The notes beneath the pieces were generated by a model, which saw only the letters and a list, made by a program, of their open reading frames with translations, was not told the origin of the DNA and searched no databases. A stretch of 64,000 nucleotides of DNA from Pseudoalteromonas luteoviolacea (lineage in GTDB: Bacteria; Pseudomonadota; Gammaproteobacteria; Enterobacterales; Alteromonadaceae), in assembly GCF_018100925.1 (NCBI RefSeq), contig NZ_JAGJEH010000007.1:310001-374000 (forward strand), in the 5' to 3' direction. Position numbers and translations under genes: made by a program. Shown in pieces: positions 42,422 to 50,732 of the stretch; positions within the stretch are counted from its first letter, which is position 1; every line of letters starts with the position of its first letter.

Positions 42422-43870
42422 ATGAAACAGCTTGAAACAGATGTCGTTGTGATTGGTGCAGGTACAGCTGGCCTTAGTGCTTATCGGAATGCTAAGCAAT
42501 TTACACCCAATGTGCTGATGATTGAATCAGGTAAGTATGGGACAACTTGCGCACGTGTTGGTTGTATGCCAAGTAAACTGTTAATAGCTGCAGCGGAAGC
42601 TGCCCACAACATAGAACAAGCCCCGCAATTTGGTGTAATGAGCGAGCCTGCCAAAATTGACGGCCGAGCCGTGATGGCACGAGTACGTAGTGAAAGAGAT
42701 AGATTTGTTGGCTTTGTTGTGGACGCAGTCGAAGAGTTACCCGCTGAAGATCGGATTATTGGACATGCCAAATTCTTAGATGATCAGCGTGTTCAAATTG
42801 ACGACCACACAGTGATCACTGCAAAACGCTTTGTTGTTGCTACAGGCTCCCGACCCAATATCCCGAAGCCTTTTTTAGCTTTTGGCGACCGACTTATCAT
42901 TAATGATGACGTTTTTGATTGGCAGGACTTACCTGAGTCAGTCGCAGTATTTGGACCCGGTGTTATAGGCTTAGAACTCGGCCAAGCACTTCATAGACTA
43001 GGCGTAAAAGTGAAGCTATTTGGAGTTGGTGGAAATATAGGCCCGCTTACTGATCCCGTGATCCGAGACTATGCAAACACAGTGTTTGCAGAAGAGTTCT
43101 ACGTAGATACTGATGCTAAAGTATCGGATATGAAAGTAGTCAATAACAAAGCACAACTCACTTATATAGATAGACAAGACCAAGCGCAAACGGAGCAATT
43201 TGACTATGTGCTAGCGGCAACGGGTAGAGTACCCAATGTAGATTTACTAGGCCTTGAAAATACATCTTTAGAATTAGAAGATCATGGCGTGCCCCTAGCA
43301 GATCCGCATACCATGCAATGTGGAAGTAGCCATATATTCATCGCCGGAGATGCAAGCGATCAAATCCCACTGTTACACGAAGCAGCCGATCAAGGTACGA
43401 TTGCAGGTGTTAACGCTGGGCGTTATCCAGATATACGTAACGGTTTAAGACGTACACCAATTGCGGCAGTATTTAGCGACCCACAAATAGGAATGGTAGG
43501 TGATAACTATGCACAACTTACTGCTAATTACGGCGAGTGTGGATGTTACGAAATAGGTGAAGTCAGCTTTGAAAACCAAGGCCGAAGCCGCGTTATGTTG
43601 AAAAATAAAGGCCATATGCGGGTCTATGCAGAGCAGGGGACCGGCCTATTTTTAGGTGCCGAGTTTGTAGGACCTGCGGCAGAGCACATCGCCCATTTAC
43701 TTGCGTGGGCTATTCAGAACAAGATGACCGTACCACAGATGCTCGATATGCCATACTATCATCCAGTGATCGAAGAGGGAGTCCGAACAGCATTGCGTAA
43801 CGTCAATGCAAAATTGAAATTTGGCCCAGACATAATTAAACACTGTTTAGAGTGTGGTCCGGGTGCATAG
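42422..43870 (+). CDS. Dihydrolipoyl dehydrogenase-like flavoprotein with extra C-terminal CxxC
   Basis: 482 residues of the class I pyridine nucleotide-disulfide oxidoreductase family. FAD motif VVVIGAGTAGLSA, redox pair Cys43/Cys48 in CARVGCMPSK, NAD-binding FGPGVIGLELGQAL, FAD motif FIAGDASDQIPLLHEAADQG and the catalytic His-Glu pair in YYHPVIEEG are all present. It does not belong to a 2-oxoacid dehydrogenase operon; instead it follows the Prx-Grx gene. The C-terminus ends HCLECGPGA, with Cys475 and Cys478 beyond the normal fold. A mobile second redox pair at this place is how high-Mr thioredoxin reductases pass electrons to partners, so it may recharge the Prx-Grx protein. That role is inference. 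Confidence 0.88.
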   Translation: MKQLETDVVVIGAGTAGLSAYRNAKQFTPNVLMIESGKYGTTCARVGCMPSKLLIAAAEAAHNIEQAPQFGVMSEPAKIDGRAVMARVRSERDRFVGFVVDAVEELPAEDRIIGHAKFLDDQRVQIDDHTVITAKRFVVATGSRPNIPKPFLAFGDRLIINDDVFDWQDLPESVAVFGPGVIGLELGQALHRLGVKVKLFGVGGNIGPLTDPVIRDYANTVFAEEFYVDTDAKVSDMKVVNNKAQLTYIDRQDQAQTEQFDYVLAATGRVPNVDLLGLENTSLELEDHGVPLADPHTMQCGSSHIFIAGDASDQIPLLHEAADQGTIAGVNAGRYPDIRNGLRRTPIAAVFSDPQIGMVGDNYAQLTANYGECGCYEIGEVSFENQGRSRVMLKNKGHMRVYAEQGTGLFLGAEFVGPAAEHIAHLLAWAIQNKMTVPQMLDMPYYHPVIEEGVRTALRNVNAKLKFGPDIIKHCLECGPGA

Positions 43871-43888
43871 ACACATATAGTTGTAACA

Positions 43889-43914
43889 GCAGAGTGAGTG
43901 AAAACTCACTCTGC
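43889..43914. terminator. Bidirectional terminator
   Basis: An 11-bp perfect stem (GCAGAGTGAGT / ACTCACTCTGC) with a 4-base loop lies between the convergent genes ending at 43870 and 43906. The right arm overlaps the last codons of the minus-strand gene. Confidence 0.7.
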
Positions 43915-44658
43915 TTTGCTGTAGAAGTATTCTGGATCGAAAATTTCTGGCTGGCGGCGCTTAATGGTTTTAAGTGCGTCATTCATTTTATCTACAACAT
44001 GTTGATCTACCGCTTTGTTACACGCAAACCCTAAATAAGACGAGCTCAAAGGCATCACTATTCGATAGTGTTTTGGATTAATGCCAGCTCGCTTAAATTG
44101 GTATCTCGCAATGACGTCTCCATAAGCAATGAGATCTATGCGTTTTAATTTTAGCATTTGCACCAACTCGAACCCCGACGCCAAAAACACTAAACTTTCC
44201 TTATCAATACCAGCTTGGCGTAACAATTGGTGACCAATATCATTTTTCACTACGCCTATTTTTAAATTGCCAATATTTTTTAAGTTTGAGAGCTTATAGC
44301 TAGTCTCTTTATGACCAATGATTGCAACATGATTGTCCATTGTCGGACCAATAAACTGAAATAGCTTGGCACGCTCTTCTGTATACGTCATAGAAAATAT
44401 GCAGGCATTGCGATTTGACAGAGTCATTTGGTATGCCCTCGGCCAAGGTAATAACATCACTTCATTGTCGTCAAATTTCCATCCTAAATCTTGGTAAATA
44501 AGCTTGAGCGCCTTAATTGAGATCCCTTCAACTTGACCATTCACATGGTAGTTGAATGGAGGATAGTCTTCTGTAAACCAAACAAGTTTCGGCTCTTTAG
44601 CCAATGCGCCGTGCGCCAACATCACTACAAATAAAGTAAAAGCGAATCTAAACATCAT
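43906..44658 (-). CDS. Periplasmic solute-binding-like protein (SBP_bac_3 type)
   Basis: 250 residues with a signal peptide ending at ALAKEP. LVWFTEDYPPFNYHVNGQVEGISIKALKLI is the typical opening of type II amino-acid-binding proteins; WPRAYQMTLSNRNACIFSMTYTEERA and LKIGVVKNDIGHQLL follow. No transport genes adjoin it. Orphan proteins of this kind are abundant in Pseudoalteromonas; ligand unknown. It is a relative in kind of the protein at 26582. Confidence 0.85.
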   Translation of the reverse strand: MMFRFAFTLFVVMLAHGALAKEPKLVWFTEDYPPFNYHVNGQVEGISIKALKLIYQDLGWKFDDNEVMLLPWPRAYQMTLSNRNACIFSMTYTEERAKLFQFIGPTMDNHVAIIGHKETSYKLSNLKNIGNLKIGVVKNDIGHQLLRQAGIDKESLVFLASGFELVQMLKLKRIDLIAYGDVIARYQFKRAGINPKHYRIVMPLSSSYLGFACNKAVDQHVVDKMNDALKTIKRRQPEIFDPEYFYSKAE

Positions 44659-45127
44659 ATGGTTTCCTAATTCTACTTTAAGTGTAGATGCTAACGCTCA
44701 GTTTGTAAGGCAAGAGTAATTTGATTATTCCCCTCATGGAACAATATGGTTGGTCTATGGATGCGTGTTGGCTGTGTAATTGCGATGTACTTTTCTTAAC
44801 AAGTTTTTGTATGATTGCGATTTAATGACGCTGCTTACCCGCTAAAAAAAACTCTACTTTTCCACAGCGCTTACATGCAAACATATCAAGTTGCTCTTTG
44901 TTGATGAAGAACTCAGCAAGATTGCCTAACAAGCCCCCAACTCATACTCTAATATTTAAAACCTAACCCTGACAAATGGACTCTAGAGAATATAGCAAAA
45001 AGAGATTAATCACTAATACTTTCAAACACTTGGCTTTACCTGTATTGACTACTCAAAGCTTAATCCTAGATTGACGTACACAGATAAAAAAAGCAGCTTA
45101 CGCTGCTTATATAATATTAAACTTCAA
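44659..45127. other. Intergenic region with a zinc-ribbon gene remnant
   Basis: Apart from the coding remnant at 44822-44941, about 470 bases contain only AT-rich sequence. The promoter of the solute-binding protein gene is expected near 44660-44720. Confidence 0.5.
44822..44941 (-). pseudogene. C-terminal remnant of a small zinc-ribbon protein gene
   Basis: A minus-strand frame ends at TAA 44822 and reads GGLLGNLAEFFINKEQLDMFACKRCGKVEFF in part, then LAGKQRH. CKRCGKVEFF with the preceding helix is the C-terminal half of a family of small zinc-ribbon proteins (tail CxxCGKxExY). An in-frame TGA immediately upstream and the absence of the N-terminal CxxC half show that this is a fragment. Confidence 0.55.
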
Positions 45128-45244
45128 TTATGCTTTCTTAATCGCTTTTTTCAGCTTTTTGATTTTTGCTTCATGCTTAGCAATTTTTTTAATACGCTGC
45201 TGCACTTCTTTCTTTAGCTTTTTAACTTCAACTTTTTTCGCCAT
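45128..45244 (-). CDS. 38-residue lysine-rich helical microprotein
   Basis: The ATG at 45244 is preceded by AAAGGAG at ideal distance. The product is about 40 percent lysine (MAKKVEVKKLKKEVQQRIKK and so on) with heptad-like spacing of Val, Leu and Ile, so a basic amphipathic helix or coiled coil. The start codon lies inside the end of the ribbon-helix-helix gene (17-base overlap), indicating translational coupling. It may bind nucleic acid or be the partner of the upstream protein. Confidence 0.65.
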   Translation of the reverse strand: MAKKVEVKKLKKEVQQRIKKIAKHEAKIKKLKKAIKKA

Positions 45245-45419
45245 TATTATCTCCTTTAAGTGTTTTTTGCTTAACTTTGTGTTTGCTCACAAACCTTTTA
45301 ATGAACTTTCTTATTTCACGAGATGAGCTCGTTTCAAGCTCATTACAAAGCGCGACAAACTCATCTCGCTGGGCTTTGTTTATTCGCACAAGTAACTGCG
45401 CATCTTTATTTTTTGCCAT
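45228..45419 (-). CDS. Ribbon-helix-helix (Arc-like) small DNA-binding protein
   Basis: 63 residues from the ATG at 45419 (MAKNKDAQ); a longer frame from 45542 would include an implausible hydrophobic leader and cover the operator. The RHH pattern is strand AQLLVRIN, helix KAQRDEFVALCNEL, turn ETSSS and helix REIRKFIKRFVSKH. A perfect inverted repeat lies 13 bases upstream, as expected for autoregulation. It overlaps the lysine-rich microprotein gene by 17 bases. Similar small RHH proteins serve as antitoxins or plasmid copy repressors, but no toxin is evident. Confidence 0.7.
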   Translation of the reverse strand: MAKNKDAQLLVRINKAQRDEFVALCNELETSSSREIRKFIKRFVSKHKVKQKTLKGDNNGEKS

Positions 45420-45431
45420 ACCCGAACCTTT

Positions 45432-45457
45432 TTTGTATATACAAACGTATATACAAA
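45432..45457 (-). promoter_or_regulatory. Operator of the RHH gene (inverted repeat of GTATATAC sites)
   Basis: TTTGTATATAC and its exact complement GTATATACAAA are separated by AAAC. Each arm holds the self-complementary GTATATAC. The site is 13 bases upstream of the RHH start codon. A perfect TTGACA -35 box lies just beyond it (45467-45472, minus strand), so the operator covers the -10 to +1 region. Confidence 0.7.
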
Positions 45458-45609
45458 TCCAAATAGTGTCAATGAATATATTGGATAAAAAAACACCCAA
45501 CCTGCGCCATGTCCTAATATGACCTAATCTTGTCGAAAACACGTATCTACGCCTGATTTCAAAACCTTTATATTTTTAGGAGTTCCAATAATCAACACAG
45601 ATAAAAACC

Positions 45610-46149
45610 ATGACAAAAGCACTTATTATTATTGATACTCAAGACTCGTTTTATGAAACAGATTACTGGCAAGACAAAGACTTTGACGCATTTAAAAACA
45701 ACCTAACGTGTTTAATCAACCACTTCACCGCTACAGAGCAACCAATTGTCAAAGTCCTGCACAGCAGAGAAGATGCGATAGGTAGCCCGTTCAACCCAAG
45801 CTCTGGGCTTGTAAAACCAATGGATTTTCTACCACAACAATTTTCTAAGGTTTTTTATAAATCGGTTCACAACGCTTTTACAGACACTGGGCTTGAAAAT
45901 TGGCTGAGACGCAATCAGATTGATACGCTCGTCATTACTGGGATCAGAACTGAGCAATGTTGTGAGACCACAACCAGAGTAGCATTTGATTTAGGGTTCA
46001 AAGTGGAATTTGTCACTGATGCAACACTGACATTTGACATGATCTGTCCTACAACTGATATTCAGTACTCCTCTTCTGATATACAGGCAAAGACAAACTT
46101 AGTGCTAGCCAATCGATTTGCATCGATCCGCAAACACAGTGACTATTAA
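45610..46149 (+). CDS. Isochorismatase-family cysteine hydrolase
   Basis: 179 residues. The catalytic Asp is in LIIIDTQDSFY, the Lys in FYKSVHNAFTDTGLENWLR, and the Cys in ITGIRTEQCCETTTRVAFDLGF. This is the isochorismatase/nicotinamidase fold. Lacking siderophore neighbours, it is better called a generic cysteine hydrolase. A stem-loop follows the gene, and a GlxA-type regulator gene lies 110 bases downstream, possibly controlling the same catabolic step. Confidence 0.9.
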   Translation: MTKALIIIDTQDSFYETDYWQDKDFDAFKNNLTCLINHFTATEQPIVKVLHSREDAIGSPFNPSSGLVKPMDFLPQQFSKVFYKSVHNAFTDTGLENWLRRNQIDTLVITGIRTEQCCETTTRVAFDLGFKVEFVTDATLTFDMICPTTDIQYSSSDIQAKTNLVLANRFASIRKHSDY

Positions 46150-46206
46150 CTGTTTTCTTGTACAAAACAAGTAAATTCCATGCTTGTTTTTATCACATAT
46201 TTCTTA

Positions 46207-46237
46207 TCACGCCGATACGCTTTATGATACGGCGTGA
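46207..46237 (+). terminator. Stem-loop after the isochorismatase-family gene
   Basis: An 8-bp stem (TCACGCCG / CGGCGTGA) with a partly paired internal loop is followed by CTTT. Located 58 bases after the stop codon. Confidence 0.5.
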
Positions 46238-46259
46238 CTTTAAGCAATGGTGAACAACC

Positions 46260-47207
46260 GTGAATATCTATTTTGTTTTCGTAGCAGACACACTCCCTCT
46301 CGATTTTGCTGGGCCCTTGCAAGCATTTCTAGAAGCTCGGCGATTAGGTGTATCCTTTGATATAAAATATGTCAGCGCTTCAGACCAACTGGTGTGTGAT
46401 GGCGGATTGCAACTACAAAACTTAGCACCTCTACCTGAACAACTAGAAGCTGACGACATTATAGTCATTCCGGGTTGCCACCATGCTTTTGAGGCATACT
46501 CTACAGAATCGTCACTTCAAACCATACAATGGTTGAAAAATACAATAACTCATCAAGCAATTTTAACAATATGCTCCGGCGCAGTGCTTGTAGCCAAAGC
46601 TGGGTTATTATCGCATCGTACTTATACCACTCACTTTCACCTCATAGATAAAATGCGCCAAGCATTTCCTGAATGTGTCGCGCTCGAAAACCGCATTTTT
46701 GTTGAAGACAGTAATATTATCAGCAGTGCGGGGATCAGTTCAGGTATTGATATGGCTATCTATTTTATTTCGACTCGATTCGGTGAGCATATTGGCGCAC
46801 AGGTAGCACAGGAAATGCTTGTGTACTTTCGTCGCACAGGCCAAGACCCACAATTGAGTAGTTGGCTGCAATATCGTAACCATATGCACCGAAGCATCCA
46901 CAAAGTCCAAGATGCCATTTGCAGCAACGTAGACAGACATTACTCTCTTGAACAACTTGCTACGATTGCCAGCCTATCTCAACGACAATTAAGCCGCTTA
47001 TTCTCACTCCATTTAGGGATCACACCACGAGAGTACTTACTGCACATCAAAGTCGGGCATGCGAAACAACTATTAAAGCACAGTAATCAAAGTATTGAAG
47101 TTGTTGCACAACATTGCGGCTACTCAAGTGGCAGGCAGTTTAGACGTGCGTTTACGCAGGTTACACACCTTAGCCCACAGCAATTTCGTCAACAACATGC
47201 TTGTTGA
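46260..47207 (+). CDS. GlxA-type AraC-family regulator with DJ-1/PfpI domain
   Basis: 315 residues starting at GTG. Residues 1-185 form a DJ-1/PfpI domain with the nucleophile-elbow Cys in LTICSGAVLVAKAGLL and SSAGISSGIDMAIYFI. Residues about 210-310 form an AraC DNA-binding domain with two helix-turn-helices (LEQLATIASLSQRQLSRLF; IEVVAQHCGYSSGRQFRRAF). GlxA-type regulators sense small metabolites and activate adjacent catabolic genes; the hydrolase at 45610 is the nearest candidate target. Confidence 0.9.
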   Translation: MNIYFVFVADTLPLDFAGPLQAFLEARRLGVSFDIKYVSASDQLVCDGGLQLQNLAPLPEQLEADDIIVIPGCHHAFEAYSTESSLQTIQWLKNTITHQAILTICSGAVLVAKAGLLSHRTYTTHFHLIDKMRQAFPECVALENRIFVEDSNIISSAGISSGIDMAIYFISTRFGEHIGAQVAQEMLVYFRRTGQDPQLSSWLQYRNHMHRSIHKVQDAICSNVDRHYSLEQLATIASLSQRQLSRLFSLHLGITPREYLLHIKVGHAKQLLKHSNQSIEVVAQHCGYSSGRQFRRAFTQVTHLSPQQFRQQHAC

Positions 47208-47325
47208 GCTGCCTTCAAGTTTGTGAGTAAAAAACAACCATGCAATGACGAGTGGACCATAAATAGGATTTATATTATCTTTATGAGCGTCTAGACTCAA
47301 AGAAACTGTAACCTACGGAGTGTGT

Positions 47326-47643
47326 ATGAGTGATTTATTACTCTATATCCAATTACGTTTAGAACCTGGCTGCATGGGGCCACAAGGTAAAGACCATATT
47401 GAAGCTTTTTGTCAAAAAGAAAACGCAGGCCCGTGGCAAAACCAGTTTGCGACTGTCTGTGTAGTGCCTAGGTATGATAAAACCTTACCCGAATGGGAAT
47501 ATAGAGTAAAAAACAAACTGTTAAGTGCAGAGCAAGCATCCAAGTTTATCTCCATGCATGCTACTACTAAATCTGAGCTGGAAGATAACATCGAATCGTA
47601 TATGGCTGAAGAAATAGATGCGTATATGGATGGAAAGTTATAG
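47326..47643 (+). CDS. Unknown 105-residue cytoplasmic protein
   Basis: The ATG at 47326 has CGGAG 6 bases upstream; a GTG at 47320 would add two residues. The protein is small and acidic at its C-terminus (SELEDNIESYMAEEIDAYMDGKL), with LYIQLRLEPGCMGPQGKDHIEAFCQK near the start. No family recognised. Monocistronic between the AraC gene and a convergent membrane hydrolase gene. Confidence 0.65.
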   Translation: MSDLLLYIQLRLEPGCMGPQGKDHIEAFCQKENAGPWQNQFATVCVVPRYDKTLPEWEYRVKNKLLSAEQASKFISMHATTKSELEDNIESYMAEEIDAYMDGKL

Positions 47644-47701
47644 TACCCAGTAGCCTCTCGAATTCCGCTAGAAGGGGTGTATTACACAGGGCTCAGGGTT
47701 A

Positions 47702-48265
47702 CTATCTTACATTATTTTTTCCAACATATTTGGTATACATGTTAAATACTTCAGCATCCATGCGCACACTGAGCACTTCTAAACAGGTTATCTTTTTATC
47801 CACCGCAATGTACAGGCTCGCTAGTAGTAGTGTGGCGGTAAATAACTGATTTTGCCAACCATTAAGCAACCATTGCTGTGCCCATACTAAGGTAAACTCA
47901 CTTGATAACGGATATAAATAATAAATAGGCCACTGAAAGCCGTCAGGTCCCTTTGACCCCATCACATCACACAATATGTGTAGGTGAAAACAAATAAATG
48001 ATAGTGTCCAAACCACATGCTTTTGTGCGCTCGCAAGCCATGCACATATCGAAGCCAAAACAATACTTGTAGCCAAGTTATGCGTTACAACATGATGTAA
48101 TTGACCATACCAATTAGAGGTACCGGTGAGCAGATCAACCGCAAGCCCTAAACCATCCACATCGGCTACAACCCCAGAAACAGTAACTAAAGTACGCTCT
48201 CTTCGGTATTTCAGTAATGTTGTAGAAATGGTCCAACTTAGTAAGAAATGTGTTCCTGGTGCCAC
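47702..48265 (-). CDS. Metal-dependent hydrolase-like membrane protein (YdjM/DUF457 type)
   Basis: 187 residues with four or five hydrophobic segments and the conserved polar residues of the family: MAPGTHFLLSW at the N-terminus, SGVVADVDGLGLAVD, LHHVVTHNLATSIV and CFHLHILCDVMGS. The His and Asp residues are the metal ligands. Distant relation to phospholipase C-type zinc enzymes is known; the substrate is not. Confidence 0.8.
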   Translation of the reverse strand: MAPGTHFLLSWTISTTLLKYRRERTLVTVSGVVADVDGLGLAVDLLTGTSNWYGQLHHVVTHNLATSIVLASICAWLASAQKHVVWTLSFICFHLHILCDVMGSKGPDGFQWPIYYLYPLSSEFTLVWAQQWLLNGWQNQLFTATLLLASLYIAVDKKITCLEVLSVRMDAEVFNMYTKYVGKNNVR

Positions 48266-48485
48266 GCTGCGCTCTCAAATTTAAATGCTACATGTGCTCA
48301 GCTAGAGGAATGCAGCAAAGGTCACTGATATTTTCCTCAGTAACCTTACTCACTCAAATTGAATGCTCGCTTAACAACTTTAATAGCCAAAGAAAACCGC
48401 GTTTCAACACTTTGCGTTACATGCAAATACGCCCTAACGCGATTAAATTCGAGCTTTAATAAGATGCTTGTAGGCTACCATGTAA

Positions 48486-49046
48486 TCAGTGTAAACCCCC
48501 TGTACAGCCTCGCTTAGAATCCATATTTTGCATAAAAATTGTTACTTCAGCTACAACAAAACCAAACTTTTTGATATATGAACGGTTCATCAAACTGCAA
48601 TTGTCAAAGGCCCACATCCAGTCATCAAAGACAACTCGATATGTCGTGTCATCAACTGGTAAGTCCATTTCGTATTGCCATCTTAAAGCATTTCCATAAA
48701 TAGTGCCCATCGCGGTAGTCGCGATATCAGGTGCACTTCCTATATAGCCATTGCCACTTTTACTAATAGTCCAAACTCGGTGTTTGACTCCGTCCCCATA
48801 TCCATAGTTAAACCTCTCATCTAGTACCAAACGGCCATCACCATCAACAGAGCCGTTTATATCGACTTTAAATCGCTGCACCAATTCGCCGTTACGATTT
48901 TGCACTATGCCCCACGCATGGACTCGACCATCAAAAAAATTGTACACATCTATTTTGGGGGTCATACTTTGATATTCATCACTTTGTACTGCACTTTGAC
49001 ACCCAGACAACAACAGTACCGAAATTAGTAAAAAGACCTTATTCAT
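48486..49046 (-). CDS. DUF3833 family lipoprotein
   Basis: 186 residues with a lipobox (LLLSGCQSA). Characteristic text includes DVYNFFDGRVHAWGIVQNRNGELVQRF, FNYGYGDGVKHRVWTI and YGNALRWQYEMDLPV, as in DUF3833. The start overlaps the stop of the chalcone-isomerase-like gene by four bases (ATGA). In many marine bacteria this pair sits in a photo-oxidative stress cluster with photolyase and cyclopropane-fatty-acid synthase genes, which are missing here. Confidence 0.85.
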   Translation of the reverse strand: MNKVFLLISVLLLSGCQSAVQSDEYQSMTPKIDVYNFFDGRVHAWGIVQNRNGELVQRFKVDINGSVDGDGRLVLDERFNYGYGDGVKHRVWTISKSGNGYIGSAPDIATTAMGTIYGNALRWQYEMDLPVDDTTYRVVFDDWMWAFDNCSLMNRSYIKKFGFVVAEVTIFMQNMDSKRGCTGGLH

Positions 49047-49570
49047 GATTTCCCTCCAATCAGTTTTGCACGCATGGCAGGCTCAGATGTTTTTTCTCCC
49101 AGCCAAATATCAAAAAACCACTTAGTAAAATTCTGATCTTTTATTTCACCCAATAGTTTGTTGTTATCGTAAAACAGTGTAGAGCCGTCCTCCCTCCTTA
49201 CGCCAAAGAGTGAGTAATTATCTGAGACATTGGGAAATATTTGCTCCATTTGGCCTAGCCACTGTTGTCCAAGTTGTTTGTTATCAAACCCTTGTTTTTC
49301 CATCTCTTGTAATGACCTTTTGGCAATCTCATGGCCATTTAAGTCTCGTAAATAGGTGAGCTTCAATACAAATGGTTGCTGGCTGTCAAACCGCCCGGTA
49401 GCGGAGTAAAGTCGAATATCATAAATGTCCCAAAACAAATAAGTCATTCGTGCAGTTTTACCAACTTGCTTCATATTCTTAGTTAAATTTAACGCATCCA
49501 CTTCATTGCTGTTAGCAATACCGCACACAAGTAGTAACAAAGCCATTAGGCCATATCTAAACTGTTTCAT
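49043..49570 (-). CDS. Chalcone isomerase-like secreted protein
   Basis: 175 residues from the ATG at 49570 (GGA 8 bases upstream), with a signal peptide ending near ANSNE; an ATG at 49594 lacks a ribosome binding site. The CHI-like fold signature is KTARMTYLFWDIYDIRLYSATGRFD, then LKLTYLRDLNGHEIAKRSLQEM and FFDIWLGEKTSEPAMRAKLIG. Bacterial members are not flavonoid enzymes and may bind fatty acids or lipids. It is the first gene of a two-gene operon. Confidence 0.88.
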   Translation of the reverse strand: MKQFRYGLMALLLLVCGIANSNEVDALNLTKNMKQVGKTARMTYLFWDIYDIRLYSATGRFDSQQPFVLKLTYLRDLNGHEIAKRSLQEMEKQGFDNKQLGQQWLGQMEQIFPNVSDNYSLFGVRREDGSTLFYDNNKLLGEIKDQNFTKWFFDIWLGEKTSEPAMRAKLIGGKS

Positions 49571-49719
49571 TTTTAATCCATCATTGTTGTTCAACAGTTT
49601 GTACGTTTGTGGCGAGCAGATTGTTCACAAAACCCTTTTTATAGTGAACGCGCTTTATCTCAAATTGGGATCAGGTTTTTACTAATTGCGGGAAAGGTGC
49701 ATACCGTATAAGCGTGTGA

Positions 49720-50634
49720 TCAAGTAGAGTTGCTCAAACTATAAAATTGGCAAAACTGGGTGACAAACCACTGTAACTTTGGGTCACATTGACGCGTTTT
49801 ATGCCAGTATAATTTGACTCGGTAATTTGGGATCTCTACTGGTGGTTTATGAATCGTCAAACCACTCGCTTTGGCCACATGTTCTGCGTATTTCGCAGGT
49901 AGCGTCAATAGCCAATCAGTGTCAGCTAATAGCGAAGGGGTATTTAACATATGCGGCGTAGCGAGTACCACTTTGCGAGACTTTTTGGACTGTGCCAATG
50001 TGTGATCCACAATGCCTCGAGTTTCGTTCCACGGAGCAATTAAGACATGAGGCTTAGACATGAATGTTGCCAAAGGAAGCTTCTGAGGCAAAGACTGTGA
50101 GGCGCAACTTAACGTCACGTACTCCCCCTCAAACCATTTCAACTGAGCAAGGCTTTCAGATGTCTCTTGTTGATGCTCAAAACCACATACAATATCTAGC
50201 TTTTGTTCTTTGAGCGCTTGAACTGGAATACGCTCTTCGAGTTGGATGATCTGTATCGACAGGTGACGAAACTGATTGAGTAAGTTGCGCAAAAATGGTT
50301 TTAGGCACCAAGCAGTATAATCTGTCGCTGCGAGCGTTATGCGCTCGACTAAGTGTGGTTCAAAAGGCTTTGCGTCTTGTAGCCCTAGAGTGATGGCTTC
50401 AAATGCAGGCATAACATCTGCTGCCAATCTATTGGCATACTCTGTCGCAAGCATTTTATTGTTTTCTCGAACAAATAAATCGTCTTTTAGGCGTGCCCTG
50501 AGTCGGGTCAACGCATGGCTACACGCTGACTGACTCATATGCAAAATATTTGCGGTTTCTGTAACCGAGCCTGTTTCATAAAGTACAACAAACAGCTTCA
50601 ACAAGTTTAAATCTATATTTGGTATATTACTCAT
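49720..50634 (-). CDS. LysR-type transcriptional regulator
   Basis: 304 residues. An N-terminal helix-turn-helix (LLKLFVVLYETGSVTETANILHMSQSACSHALTRLRARL) is followed by a PBP2-type effector domain. It is divergent from the GNAT gene at 50733, with a 98-base shared control region containing TGCAAACTATGCA and similar AT-rich repeats. Control of the divergent gene is the default expectation. Confidence 0.92.
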   Translation of the reverse strand: MSNIPNIDLNLLKLFVVLYETGSVTETANILHMSQSACSHALTRLRARLKDDLFVRENNKMLATEYANRLAADVMPAFEAITLGLQDAKPFEPHLVERITLAATDYTAWCLKPFLRNLLNQFRHLSIQIIQLEERIPVQALKEQKLDIVCGFEHQQETSESLAQLKWFEGEYVTLSCASQSLPQKLPLATFMSKPHVLIAPWNETRGIVDHTLAQSKKSRKVVLATPHMLNTPSLLADTDWLLTLPAKYAEHVAKASGLTIHKPPVEIPNYRVKLYWHKTRQCDPKLQWFVTQFCQFYSLSNST

Positions 50635-50732
50635 GCATTTAATACATACATCAAGTGCAAACTATGCACTTTATTCATGTGTAACTTAACAGTACACTTC
50701 TGTATATCTAAGTCAAACAGGAATTACCAAAG

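Noticed and set aside
45610..46149. Isochorismatase-family gene as part of siderophore synthesis
   Set aside because: No ent-like synthesis genes are near, and the family is broad.
49125..49145. A TTAGTAAAATTCTGATCT match like the 55.7 kb motif
   Set aside because: Inside the chalcone-isomerase-like gene (KDQNFTK), single copy, so treated as coincidence of codon use. A similar single match lies at about 61809-61826 in the methyltransferase gene.
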